Below are positions 12,001 through 17,865 of a DNA stretch of 64,000 nt, one piece after another. The notes under the pieces were generated by a model. It was not told the DNA's origin and searched no databases. It saw only the letters and a list, made by a program, of their open reading frames with translations. How positions within the stretch are numbered: the first letter of the stretch is position 1; the number at the start of each line of letters is the position of its first letter. Both the position numbers and the translations under genes were made by a program. This stretch comes from Betaproteobacteria bacterium. Its GTDB lineage: Bacteria; Pseudomonadota; Gammaproteobacteria; Burkholderiales; JAEUOS01. The DNA is taken from the NCBI GenBank assembly GCA_028292405.1, contig JAQGMJ010000028.1:145962-209961 (forward strand), written 5' to 3'.

Positions 12001-14960
12001 AGGGTGGCGTTGGCGCTGACACCTTCGTTGAGCGTGGTGCCGTTGGGGTTGCTGATCGAGCCGATGATGGTGGCCGTGCCGCCGCCGCCGGCCAGCACGT
12101 TGGTGCCGGTGCTGGCGGAGACGTCGATGGTGTTGCCGGTGCCGTCGCCGGTGATGGTGTTGTTGTTGGCCCCGGAGGCGCCGATCACGTTCTTGATGTT
12201 GAGGACGCTCAGGAAGGCCGTGGCGATGTGTTCGCCGGTGCTCAGGTCGACGGTGACGTCGGCGCCGTAGTTGCTGTAGTCCAGCGTGGTGGCGGCGCTG
12301 GCGCTGCCGATCAGGTTCTGCAGGTTTGCGTAGGGCGTGGGCGAGCTGGCAAGAGGCGTCTTGTTGATCGCTGGACCGGTGCCGACGCTGGGCTTGACGA
12401 CGATGGAGCCATCGGCGCCCACCGCAATGGTTTGCGCCTGGGTCTGGGCCGAGAGGTCGAGGGTGTTGCCCGCGCCGCCTTGCGCTTCGGTGATGCCGAT
12501 GTTGGTGGCGCCGGCGGCGATCTTGTAGATATTGTTGCTGTTGGTGCCGTCGGCGGTGTCGCCGGTGTACATGGTGACGGTTTCGTCGCCGTCGAGGGTA
12601 AAGGTATTGCCGCCCACGGTCGCGCCGATGGCGCCGGTGATGTTGCGGATGAAGCCGAAGTAGGTCGAGGCGGTGGCTTGCGAGAGGTCGACGGTGACGC
12701 CGGAGCCGTAGCCGCTGTAGTCGAGCGTGGTCTTGACGTTGGCGACGAGGCTGCCGACCACGTTGAATTCGACGTTGCTGGCGCTGGCCGCCGTGATCGT
12801 GCCGCCGGTCACCGCGATGGCAAGGCCGGCGGTGGTGACGGCAACGCTGATGTCGGTGGTGCTGGCGGAATAATCCAGCGTGTTGGTGGAGTGCGCACCG
12901 CCGGCGATGGTGCTGCCCGCACCGCCGCCAACTACTATGTTGACGGCCTGGACGTCGGAGGTGCCCTGGCTGGTCTTGAAACTGGTGGCATGGGTGCCGC
13001 TGACGAGCTTGGTGCTGCCGATGAAGCCGGAGGCGTCCATCGTCTGCGTGCTGTTGCCGCCGGTCAGCACGGCGCTGCTCAGGGTGCCGGTGCCGGTGAC
13101 GGTGTCGGTCAGCGCGACGGTGGAGGAACCGGCGATCTTCGCCACCAGGCTGGTGGTGGTGACGGCGCTGGAGCCGCTGCCGGTCGTGTTGGTGGCAAGG
13201 GTGAAGTCCCAGTTGCCGGACTCGATCAGCCCGTTGACGGTGGCCTGCTGGGTGACGATGCTGTTGCTGCCAGAAGTGCCGGTGTAGTAGTTGGTGCCGG
13301 TGCCGCCGATCATGGTGTCGCCGCCGTGGGAGGCGACGAAGGTCACGGTGCCGCTGAAGGCGGAGCCGTCGAGGGTGTGGCCGCTGCCGCTGTCGTTGAG
13401 TACCAGGTTGGCGACGTTGGTGAAGCTTTCCACCGGCGCGTTGGCGGCGGTGCCCAGCTTGAGGGCACCGATGTCGGCGCCGCCGGTGACGACGACGCTG
13501 GTGCTGATGGATTCGTTGACGGTGACGTTGGCGGCATCCTGCACGCCGAGGTAGCTGTTGCCGCCGCCGCTGGCGTTGACCGTATCGTTCGAGTACAGGA
13601 TCAGGGATTTGCCGCCGGCCACCGTGAAGGTGTTGCCGCCGACGCTGGCGCCGACGGCGGCCTTGACGAAGCTGGTGCTGCCGAAGAAGGTGGCGCTGCC
13701 GGTGGACAGGTTGGCCGTCACCGCGGTGCCGAAATTGGTGTAGTCCAGGGTAATGGCGCTGTTGGCGCCGCCCACCACGTTGAACTGGCCCGCAACGGCG
13801 CTGGCCACCGTGATGGTGCCGCCGCTATAGGTGATGGTGAGCGAGCTGGCGCCGACCACGACCTTGACGTCGCCGGTGACTGAGGAGAAGTCCAGCGTGT
13901 TGCCGGTGCTGCCGGCGCCCGCGATCACGCTTTCCGAGCCGGAGGTGCCGGTGAATTTGAAGGTGTTGCCGGCGGGCACGCCCTGCAGCGTGTCGCCGTT
14001 GGCGCCCATCAGCGTGCCGGAGCCGGTGATGGTGTTGAGCAGGCCGTCCCAGTTGCCCACCGACAGCGAGCTGGTTTCGATGCTGCCGGTCTTGTAGTCG
14101 AGCACCCAGTCGCCGCCGAGGGCGGCGCTGCCGACGTTGTGCGAGGCCGCCGCGACGTCCAGGCCGGTCAGCTTGGCCAGGTTGTTGACGAAGGAGACGC
14201 CGAGATTGCCGGCGGCGACGTCGCAGCTATAGAGCAGCAGGTCGCCGCCCGGACGCAGGGCATTGCCCCAGCCCTTGATCTGCGAGGCGAATTGCGACAT
14301 ATCGGCTGCGCTGAGCACCGTGGTGCCCAGGCGCAGTTCGCCGGCGGCGCCGTGCGCGATCACCTGCACCGCGTCCAGACCCTTTTCGGCCGAGAGGATG
14401 GTGCTCATCTGCTGCACGCCGTCGAAGCGCGAGTCGAGGACGATGATTTCGACGTTGCTGGAGCGGATCACCTGCAGTTGCGCGTTCGGCCCGGTGGGGG
14501 TGCGCAGGGCCAGCGGGCTATCGGTGGACGACGTCGTCTTGCCGGACAGGGAGTCAAGCAGGCCCTGCACCAGGCCGGCGGCGTTCGGAATCGAGCCATC
14601 GACGATGATCAGCTGCGAGGGGGCGGGCTGGCTTTTCTGGAACTCGACGAAACGGTCGAGGTTGACAGTGGTGCCGGCGGCCTGGGTCTTGACGGCGACA
14701 TTCGGCCCGGCGGCATCGGCGTGCAGGCCAAGGATCGGGTGCTGATGCGGCGTCGCGTCGGCGTTGGGCGTGAGCGGCGCGGAAACCGCCGGCAGGTGGT
14801 GGGCATGGTGCGGCGGAATCACCACCTGCGCGGCCAGCAGGAAGCGCTGTTCGAGTGCCTCGAACAGCGCGCGGCGGCGGGCTGCCGGCCGGTCTGCCTC
14901 CCTCCTGCCGCGTGCCGCTTCAGCCTTCGAGATTTGCTTGCCGACTTTTCCGTTTTCCAT
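1..14960 (-). CDS. Giant LEPR-XLL / DUF4347 repeat adhesin (C-terminus beyond window)
   Basis: This is the largest gene in the window, open from its ATG to the left edge (about 4,986 codons). Because it has no stop here, it is missing from the ORF track; the 1,991-aa plus-strand ORF and the minus-strand ORFs in other frames are its shadows. A GGGAG ribosome site lies 6 nt before the ATG. The N-terminus holds LEQRFLLAA (residues about 36-44), a LEPR-XLL-type motif found in very large exported proteins. A DUF4347 domain follows (about 115-300), with a LIIVDG strand, an HGAAGEL segment and LLLYSCDVAAG. The rest is Gly/Ala/Thr/Ser/Asn-rich and nearly Cys-free. Imperfect repeats of about 60 residues, of the type AVNxVxDTxxAxIxxSTV, suggest a long beta-helical fibre. 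Likely role: surface adhesin or biofilm protein exported by a type I system, consistent with the TolC gene just upstream. Frame was checked by hand near the start, near 11 kb, near 7 kb and at the left edge. The export signal would be off-window. Confidence 0.9.
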   Translation of the reverse strand, partial: MENGKVGKQISKAEAARGRREADRPAARRRALFEALEQRFLLAAQVVIPPHHAHHLPAVSAPLTPNADATPHQHPILGLHADAAGPNVAVKTQAAGTTVNLDRFVEFQKSQPAPSQLIIVDGSIPNAAGLVQGLLDSLSGKTTSSTDSPLALRTPTGPNAQLQVIRSSNVEIIVLDSRFDGVQQMSTILSAEKGLDAVQVIAHGAAGELRLGTTVLSAADMSQFASQIKGWGNALRPGGDLLLYSCDVAAGNLGVSFVNNLAKLTGLDVAAASHNVGSAALGGDWVLDYKTGSIETSSLSVGNWDGLLNTITGSGTLMGANGDTLQGVPAGNTFKFTGTSGSESVIAGAGSTGNTLDFSSVTGDVKVVVGASSLTITYSGGTITVASAVAGQFNVVGGANSAITLDYTNFGTAVTANLSTGSATFFGSTSFVKAAVGASVGGNTFTVAGGKSLILYSNDTVNASGGGNSYLGVQDAANVTVNESISTSVVVTGGADIGALKLGTAANAPVESFTNVANLVLNDSGSGHTLDGSAFSGTVTFVASHGGDTMIGGTGTNYYTGTSGSNSIVTQQATVNGLIESGNWDFTLATNTTGSGSSAVTTTSLVAKIAGSSTVALTDTVTGTGTLSSAVLTGGNSTQTMDASGFIGSTKLVSGTHATSFKTSQGTSDVQAVNIVVGGGAGSTIAGGAHSTNTLDYSASTTDISVAVTTAGLAIAVTGGTITAASASNVEFNVVGSLVANVKTTLDYSGYGSGVTVDLSQATASTYFGFIRNITGAIGATVGGNTFTLDGDETVTMYTGDTADGTNSNNIYKIAAGATNIGITEAQGGAGNTLDLSAQTQAQTIAVGADGSIVVKPSVGTGPAINKTPLASSPTPYANLQNLIGSASAATTLDYSNYGADVTVDLSTGEHIATAFLSVLNIKNVIGASGANNNTITGDGTGNTIDVSASTGTNVLAGGGGTATIIGSISNPNGTTLNEGVSANATLSALVAGTGPLAGQTVGTLTLGGVVTNLRNIGKVTLTDVTTTGGITLDASAYTGALFLISSGHGTDTFKGGSGTNYYTGTAGTTNIVTKAAATVNELVESGDWNMVLTGSGATASLVATNAPGATVTAATPTPPTDNVTGGGLTAAFLTGGDHTTSIDSSGFTGDTILVGGVANATILASHGVNGGKQATNIIVDVGGAYNITGGDFATNQLVAANSLGANYDGTNNLTFQEGVRNRLILGASTLDLAVGNNLIQTVTLASGVSGGTFSLMVNGVSTRAIHWNATADEMRAALESTAGVGVGNVLVTGGYVAADGTDPATFSPWTIEFIGQHAADLAFGGIALGADHATGGAASNHVAVATTQAATNTKTIFTKIQSAYLVGAEGNDLFDASAFGGVATLDGSSGTNNTYILSATKQNIIIGSAGENSITLDASVAGGTQTVTLSDTTLTVVTSSGTIVDSIKNVRTANLNVSGDGSSIDASTYTGLTRDTFLQSLANGFATAEDADLVFTLSDGTTKVAVSLAGCDTMGDVMDAINACGYVNGGNAVVNPLTATLAGGHLVITDSTTGTSALTIGEAGTITDSSGNLVASDTATNHAHPDTTFVLLSHTAEMLGLVTTAQTYTIGAGHVLTGTSVTNSALAISGAAATNGGHLALKGGAGTNVFTVGRGINTVTGLAGAANSLIVTADGDMTLTGGTSAGLMRVLNGSWTATDTLTNIAGAALYAADTTNVLTLDASAYNGSVLLDNGNDLANLKGNSSNVTFAVGKPSVAALAAHPTGKVTLTMAGAGTNNTLDISVPNYDGSALTWLDRSSIGASALATTLDGGTYTNLVSFDLTSLGNVTLTAGDITISGGTGNALNLTITGSNVTIDNENLTITGDLVINSVSYKPLTSSFAHDDYITNSVTIRNHSVLSGATVSITAQADGAHYDSPIDFGGGFVKSILNSTAVLNFINNLSLLVSVAKETASATINIDATSSVTATIGDVVIIAQATGSVLPSPTISKLLGVAIAILNDTADIEVAGHISAGGSITLLAAVTNTVNAVSDASGAGKQGGAAGAVAVAVVNSLSQVKVANTAVLSAGNHDVNGSIQVQATTIDSTRVVSRSTTGVKGSTGIAIGVDYEHTVTNAYLDGTASTSLSANPTSTNPGAGGISVTAFEMREPVAIRKLLLIPTTGAGMVTRAGVGSDDTGDPFQNLQNKIGGGIFGVAQKLAPVAYIANGIGSFFGGIGSWVTGKLGLDGPATSDKAGAIAVQIYDLSATARIGDGVHVADVSAGGEVTVHAMVSSSVKMSTSTNITSAGVADQTGNLSPDKQYGAAVALAVGITTNNASATIGANSKVDAKTGVSVLSNAQFQVDPRTAYFDKLITLLKGGSISPTYNTSDGLRTLHDNDTVQDANGAVYKYIGADNAQVDLANADLSNTLSWTTVRDPSSIQGQILGNLTQYTSGIGSLLPNTLTLSMVKGTKSSVAGAVTVLLDTKIATAEIMSGAQINQRTSGAKGQVTVQATSASNVVNVAGGIARAGASTMDLPNDSLVDSALRKLKISDSVAGKVSALNQDTGSAGGGVLMTFVNTNTITARIDSGAVVAADSLYVDAETDNFVLTVGIAGGKAASSSITGVGFATVQTDQVIAQVATGAVVSVGSAIAKDTSGGSLGNSAVINAHDNGIFVDVAGAIAISNKTSVGVTAAANVLTRDTEAVLGSLFGDNTSTTLATFSSKGGLAITASNSGFDGVFSISGAVTSPQEAPDNTRPRSDASTEPPSSLGSLTAGGSNSDDMLGELMALFDHFGEQSKIAPTDQAENADLAAGKTGKSFSGAVTVNVISDTAEAYIRNAGTISVSNSSTAANNTAPVTVSASNKTNVLSLSGAASVSTANPITETTGVAGALSFNFLGGKTAAEIDNVTSLTAGSIDVEAVRTGFNVATSVGLAGAAGTKGTAVAGSVAVARSAYTIDSKVTNTNADVNGGVIVKAYDNSLITVVAGSAGIGGKTGVGVGFSFTDIENTVTATVQGSTINYAGAFDLEATSHAEIVGVTASAGVSARAGGGSGTLTLNFIADTIDAGVIDSTLTDKTGNIDNVYVKAIDESMIVAISGAVGVGKSTGAGFALAFNSVNNDISGHIDHSTVTTGGDIDIEAQSTATIGDAAVGVGITTKDAKGFAASGSLAVNFINNTLDAHISTGSGSSAGSTVSGKSVTVNASDTSLLVTIAGVISASVSGATGAGAGITYNRIANGVAAYINKSNVTATAGGVVVTANSTPLLVGIAAAGAGGKDLGLGGSVTVNSIANGVDAHISGGSVVLSSGDVDVEASESSTLYSAAVGIGAATQGSGGGVAFAYNFVGGNSTLDPSALTITSTQMPAGSDGSAGPSQPMPVVGNDNTTKKSNVTAYIDSSKVTSQVGGIAVLSGFSNPLNQSGAGPASSQTVTVNPSTAITAGAAQNQLHFAADQTFVTGQEVVFHGTSTVGLTDGAAYYVIASATDPRTIQLAASHADALASNAIAITSSSGSVSVSLVDTDHSFKFDPSLGSSAVAANGNQGTISFGAAHNLTTGQKVVYDDGGNTDIAGLTNGHTYTVTVVNGNTVSLFDNTSNAQVVFGAHTSLGNASQQSFSVVKSAVTVSSVTPKVSGANTIAFASASDPKLATGSAVIYHAGTGSAIAGLTDGQTYYVVKTTGPDSSKVYYSLAANYNNAVATNPGVVALGSANIGTGVTFTAVTSQVSIAGISAALPQGAGAQITSITAAGGGGKTFGGAGAISLNFVRMGVDAHISNSTTGQGISAAGPVQVQAADTSAIYSGTGAIAVGLNGGAGALSVGVNDIKNTVASYISNANVTTTGASGTVSVTANERAKDVNIVVGGAGSTSKFALSGSVAVNFIADTVDARIENGSNVQASGSVSVSAYDMASIATLAGNVAISVSGPVAVGLAFAVNDVSDTVSAIIDASTVNTSGDLSVIATFAKPNDLPPGLDVQIAAMAVSGAGTSGDFAGAGSVTLNWIKNAVTASVQNIGSAQSISAGGHLKIDASDHSTINSLAGAIAIAGVGKASAAGAIGVSISYNYLGGDPNAPASTSTNDVTASIKNAAGNVTAGSIDVDSTYAGAVNNITVAGSAAVGTSFALAIGGSVSINRAHNKTTAVISNSANVNATKTSAQGGTGVHLKADDDAELWALSGGVGIGISMGSGGTGLAAGVSVAVNEVTDTTLASINGSTVTSANGVNILATSEADIEALTIGVAVGVAAGASGGAGAGAGSGNTITDSVTASIENSSNVSTTGGAISVEADDEAHIIAGSGALSFGGAFGGGGAAASVGVSVAVNEITNKDLAYIDNSKVSSAGAINLTANENATIKAIVIGGSVAVAAGGTGNVAVAIGISEAVNTITDTSQAYINGSNDFGTHTNSVSAVGNINVFALQTGGITADSIAASVSVAAGAGGGIALSGGGAESRNVINNATDAYVASSRVGSSAGALNVSANAGATIDAVVAGISVSVGVGSGAGGAVSIGAALARNVIGYGINPATGTIAAATHPSEVKAYVLDSAIGVTGGLNVSATGTETITSTVVAAAVGVAGAGGGGLGAAGAGSSALNVVKISIGAEIADDASVIGTPSITAGSVSVLASDTATISTTVVSAALAAAFAGGSGVAVSIGVSLAENTIDDAVHADIYNINSLTTTGSGAINISAVSGGTITASSTAASVAVAGAGGAGFAVAGGGAEAHNDIGSTTVADIAYDTTHTGTITSGGAININANAITAIHATVVGVSGAGAFAGAGAVAAAIGSSIARNDIGGGGSGVAPGSVLAYISRGTVHAGGALNISATGSETITAGVGAGSMAITVAGTVGVGLAGAGAEAQNIISVPIEAYIDSAVAVTAGSLSIAASDTATILTNVDAVSLSVAVGLGGASVAIGVALSENVITDTVSAFISNAPSVNIAGQVDIKANENANITGTTVAAALAVGVGFAGLAISGAGANGTNEVNNQVSAFISSSTVNANLYYDYISGSDTGD

Positions 14961-14990
14961 TGCCCGCTCCCGCTACTGCTACACACCTGC

Positions 14991-15020
14991 AAAAAAGCAA
15001 AAGGCGCCCGGGGGCGCCGC
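14991..15020 (-). terminator. Intrinsic terminator between tolC-like gene and giant adhesin
   Basis: Read on the minus strand, the stop of the TolC-like gene is followed by a perfect GGCGCC-CCCG-GGCGCC stem-loop and then TTTTGCTTTTTT. This is a textbook rho-independent terminator. It ends about 30 bases before the adhesin ATG, so it may act as an attenuator that limits transcription into the 15-kb adhesin. Confidence 0.8.
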
Positions 15021-15030
15021 TTTCAAATCC

Positions 15031-16371
15031 CTACTTGGTCAGGCTGCCTATGCGCTGGATGTCTTCATCGCCAAGGGTTCCGGCCGCCTGCTTGAGCTTC
15101 AAGGTGCTGATCAGGTAATCGTATCTGGCCTGCGCCGCGCCCTTCTTGGCGGCGTACAGGTCGCGCTCGGCATCGAGCACCGCCAGCACCGTCGCCAGGC
15201 CGGACTTGTAGCCTTCTTCCTTCAGGCCGCGCGAGGCTTCGAGCGAACTGACCGACTGGTTCAGCGCCCTCACCCGGGTGATGCCGCCGGTGACGCCGAG
15301 GTAGGCGGCGCGCGCCTGGCGCTCGATGGCGCGGCGGTCGCGTTCCAGGTCTTCCCGCGACTCTTCATAGCGCTTGACCGCGGCCGAACTGACCGCGTGG
15401 GTCAGGCCGCCGTCGAAAATCGGGATATGCAGGCGCAGGACCAGGTCGTTTTCGCGTACATTGCTGCCGCCGCCGAACAGGCTGCCGCCAGTGTCCTTGC
15501 GGTCGGCGGTGTAGGCGAGATCGACGGTGGGCGCATAGGCCGAACGCTGCTTGGAAATTTCGGCGCGCGCCACTTCGACGGCCTGGTTGCGCGCCTCCAG
15601 CAGCAGGTTCTTTTCCAGCGCGCCCTGCACCCACTGGGTAGGGTCGGCCGGCACCGGCGGCACCAGTTCCAGCGAACTGTTCAGCGGCGCCAGCTCGCGC
15701 GGCACGCTGCCGATGATTTCGCTCAGGGCCTGCATTTTGTCGCTGAGGTCGTTTTCGGAAGCGACGAGGTCCGAATCCTTCAGGGCGGCGCGCGCTTCGG
15801 CGTCGCGCAGGTTGACTACCGTCACCTGGCCGCTGGAATATTTTGTGGAAGCCAGGGTGAGCTGGCTCTGGATCGCCTGGCGCTCGGTGCGCGCCAGTTC
15901 GAGCGCGTCGTGCGCGGCCAGGGCGCTGAGGTAGGCGGTGGCGGTGCGCACGATCAGGTCCTGCTGGGCGGCGGCAAAGGCGGCGGCGGCCTGCTTTTCG
16001 GCGGACTTGGCCTGGTCGTACTGGTGCCAGGCGGCGAGGCGGAAGATCGGCTGGGTCAGCGTCAGCGATGTCTCTTTTTGCGGGTAGTTCGACGTACCGG
16101 TCGCAAACACCGCGTTTTGGCTGGAAAGGATCTGTTGGCGCGTCTGCGTGCGGTTGTAGTCCGCCGCGATGGTGGGCAAAAAGCCGCTGCGCGCCTGGTC
16201 TACGCCATACGCGATGGCCTCGAATTCGAGGTGCGCGGCCTTGAGGCGGGGGTCGTTCTGCTTCGCCAGCTCGTAGACCTGCAGCAGGTTTTCGGCTTGC
16301 GCTACGGGCGCCGCCAAGGCACCAAGCACCAGCACCGCCAGAATTCGGCGCGGGAAAGACGTACGGCCCAT
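15031..16371 (-). CDS. TolC-family type I secretion outer-membrane protein
   Basis: TolC-family outer-membrane channel of 446 aa, near the family's usual size. The start is the ATG of MGRTSFPRR, not the longer ORF start in the track. It has GGGGAG 7 nt upstream and gives a clean signal peptide (LAVLVLGALAAPVAQA). The mature part opens with NLLQVYELAKQNDPRLKAA, typical of TolC, and has two similar halves of long helices (around 25-210 and 225-430) as expected for a trimeric alpha-barrel. It lies immediately upstream of the giant adhesin in the same direction, so it probably supplies the outer-membrane exit for it. The matching inner-membrane ABC exporter and HlyD-type adaptor are not in the window. 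Assignment to the family is firm; the cargo is inferred from position. Confidence 0.92.
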   Translation of the reverse strand: MGRTSFPRRILAVLVLGALAAPVAQAENLLQVYELAKQNDPRLKAAHLEFEAIAYGVDQARSGFLPTIAADYNRTQTRQQILSSQNAVFATGTSNYPQKETSLTLTQPIFRLAAWHQYDQAKSAEKQAAAAFAAAQQDLIVRTATAYLSALAAHDALELARTERQAIQSQLTLASTKYSSGQVTVVNLRDAEARAALKDSDLVASENDLSDKMQALSEIIGSVPRELAPLNSSLELVPPVPADPTQWVQGALEKNLLLEARNQAVEVARAEISKQRSAYAPTVDLAYTADRKDTGGSLFGGGSNVRENDLVLRLHIPIFDGGLTHAVSSAAVKRYEESREDLERDRRAIERQARAAYLGVTGGITRVRALNQSVSSLEASRGLKEEGYKSGLATVLAVLDAERDLYAAKKGAAQARYDYLISTLKLKQAAGTLGDEDIQRIGSLTK

Positions 16372-16935
16372 TCTTACACTCCCCTCAAGACTCTTCGGTT
16401 CCTGCGATGCGAAGCACCACACAAAACCTTACAACTTCTCATCACCCGCGGCAAACATCCCCGTGCCTTGAAGGCGAGCCCCTTCATCAAAAGGGTCCCA
16501 TGATGGTATCGAAACAGTCCCCGGATAGCAATGTTTGAGCATGAGAAAGCGTGATGTTTTGCACAGTTTTCAAAGGTTTCGCGCCGCCCGCAAAATACAA
16601 TGTCATATTTTTTGATCTCCGAACCTGCGTTCCTGTAAATTTTTCTGAGAGGACAGAGGCGTTTGTACATACTTCTGGGGACTTCCCAAATGATCTTTTT
16701 TGGTGTACCGGTTTAGCCGAGGAAGAAAAATACATTGTCATTAAAGATTAACTTTTAACGCGTTTTTAACAATTTATTTAAAAACATCCCGATATTTACA
16801 TTTTCATAACCGAATCAGCGGTTGCCCATCGCGCGGCCAAGCGCCAGGGACCTCACTGCCCGGTGCGGCCACCCAACGGCGAACCCGGGTGCCCACATCG
16901 GTTAAAGTATCGCCTTCCAACCGTGGCATTCGTTC
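16372..16935. promoter_or_regulatory. AT-rich divergent control region upstream of tolC-adhesin
   Basis: A 564-base gap between the minus-strand tolC-like gene and the next plus-strand gene. It is clearly more AT-rich than its surroundings, especially 16,540-16,820, as expected for a regulated promoter region or transferred DNA. It contains an 84-codon minus-strand ORF with no clear homology and a duplicated motif (separate entry). I could not assign a -35/-10 pair with confidence. Confidence 0.5.
16592..16741 (-). repeat. Duplicated ATGACA(A/T)TGTATTTT motif
   Basis: On the minus strand, ATGACAATGTATTTT (16,727-16,741) and ATGACATTGTATTTT (16,592-16,606) are two direct copies with one mismatch, 135 bp apart. 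Weaker similarity extends to about 33 bases (a shared ..CGGC..AAACC tail). The spacing is a multiple of three, so within the 84-codon ORF the copies read MTMYFSSSAKP and MTLYFAGGAKP. They may be regulator sites or a peptide repeat. Confidence 0.55.
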
Positions 16936-17799
16936 ATGGCAGATTCCGTAGGGGATGGCGCGACTTCAGCCGCCGCAGACCTGCGCCCCATGCATCAACT
17001 AAAGGGCGACGACGCCAGTTGGGCCAATGCCCTGCTGCGGCTGGTCGCCGGCCTGCCGCTGTACGGGGTGGAGAAGTCCTTCAAGCTCGGCCCGGCTGAG
17101 TTGCTGCGGGACCGCTTTTTGCTGGGCCTGAAGCCGGACGCTTACGCCAGACTCGACCTCGACGCCTTGCGCACCGCCCTGGCGATGCCGGAACGCAGCT
17201 TCGCCAGCATGGCGGCGGACCTCAAACGCGCGAACTTTCTCGGGCTAGCCTATGAGTCGGGCGCGAAGCAGCGTGTCTTCAAGGCCTATGTCGAATTCCC
17301 GGTGCCGGCGCGCCGCCAGCCCGGGCCCACGCCGGGTTCGGTGGCGGCGCACATGATCTATCACGGCTACAAGTGGGACCCCGACCGCGGCGAGGATGCG
17401 GCCCTGACCCAATACTGGTGGGCGCCGCAGCTCACCCTGGCGGAGATCGGCGCTTGCATCGCCCGCCACCAGGCCGACATCAAGCGCGCCGAGGTGCGCG
17501 CGACGGTGCAACAGATCATCGCGCGCTGCGCCCGCGATTGCGACGCGCGCCAGTTCCAGTACATCGAGGCGCGCGAAGGCATGGGCAGCCGCGTCTCCTA
17601 CGATCTCAACGTCTATCCCGCGGCTTTGCCGCTGGCTGAAATCGCCGGGCCGTTGAAAAACGCGGCGCTTGCATTGGCGGTCGACCCCCTGGCGCTGGAG
17701 GCGCTGCTGGCGCAATCCGCCGGCCGCACGCTAGGGCATGTCTCCGCCGGCACCGACCGCCATGGCCAGGACTTCCTGACCATTTACCACGAGCAATAG
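16936..17799 (+). CDS. Unknown protein next to SapC
   Basis: A 287-aa ORF with the codon character of a real gene, which I do not recognise. It has no signal peptide or membrane segment and looks cytosolic. Visible features are YGVEKSFKLGP near residue 50, AHMIYHGYKWDP near 137, FQYIEAREGMG near 205 followed by VSYDLNVYPA, and a C-terminal FLTIYHEQ. The tyrosines and alternating strand pattern suggest a mixed alpha/beta fold. The start could instead be an internal ATG (MHQLKG, about 18 codons on). It lies divergent from the tolC-adhesin pair and convergent with the SapC gene, so a surface-related role is possible but unproven. Confidence 0.7.
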   Translation: MADSVGDGATSAAADLRPMHQLKGDDASWANALLRLVAGLPLYGVEKSFKLGPAELLRDRFLLGLKPDAYARLDLDALRTALAMPERSFASMAADLKRANFLGLAYESGAKQRVFKAYVEFPVPARRQPGPTPGSVAAHMIYHGYKWDPDRGEDAALTQYWWAPQLTLAEIGACIARHQADIKRAEVRATVQQIIARCARDCDARQFQYIEAREGMGSRVSYDLNVYPAALPLAEIAGPLKNAALALAVDPLALEALLAQSAGRTLGHVSAGTDRHGQDFLTIYHEQ

Positions 17800-17865
17800 G
17801 CGGCACCCATCAGTGGCACTCCTGGCCGGCGGTGCCGATTCGAGGCAGCCGCCGTCCCGCCGCGT

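Noticed and set aside
16487-16741. 84-aa minus-strand ORF as a firm gene
   Set aside because: It overlaps the expected promoter region, has no homology I can name and no clear ribosome site; kept only as a remark on the duplicated motif.
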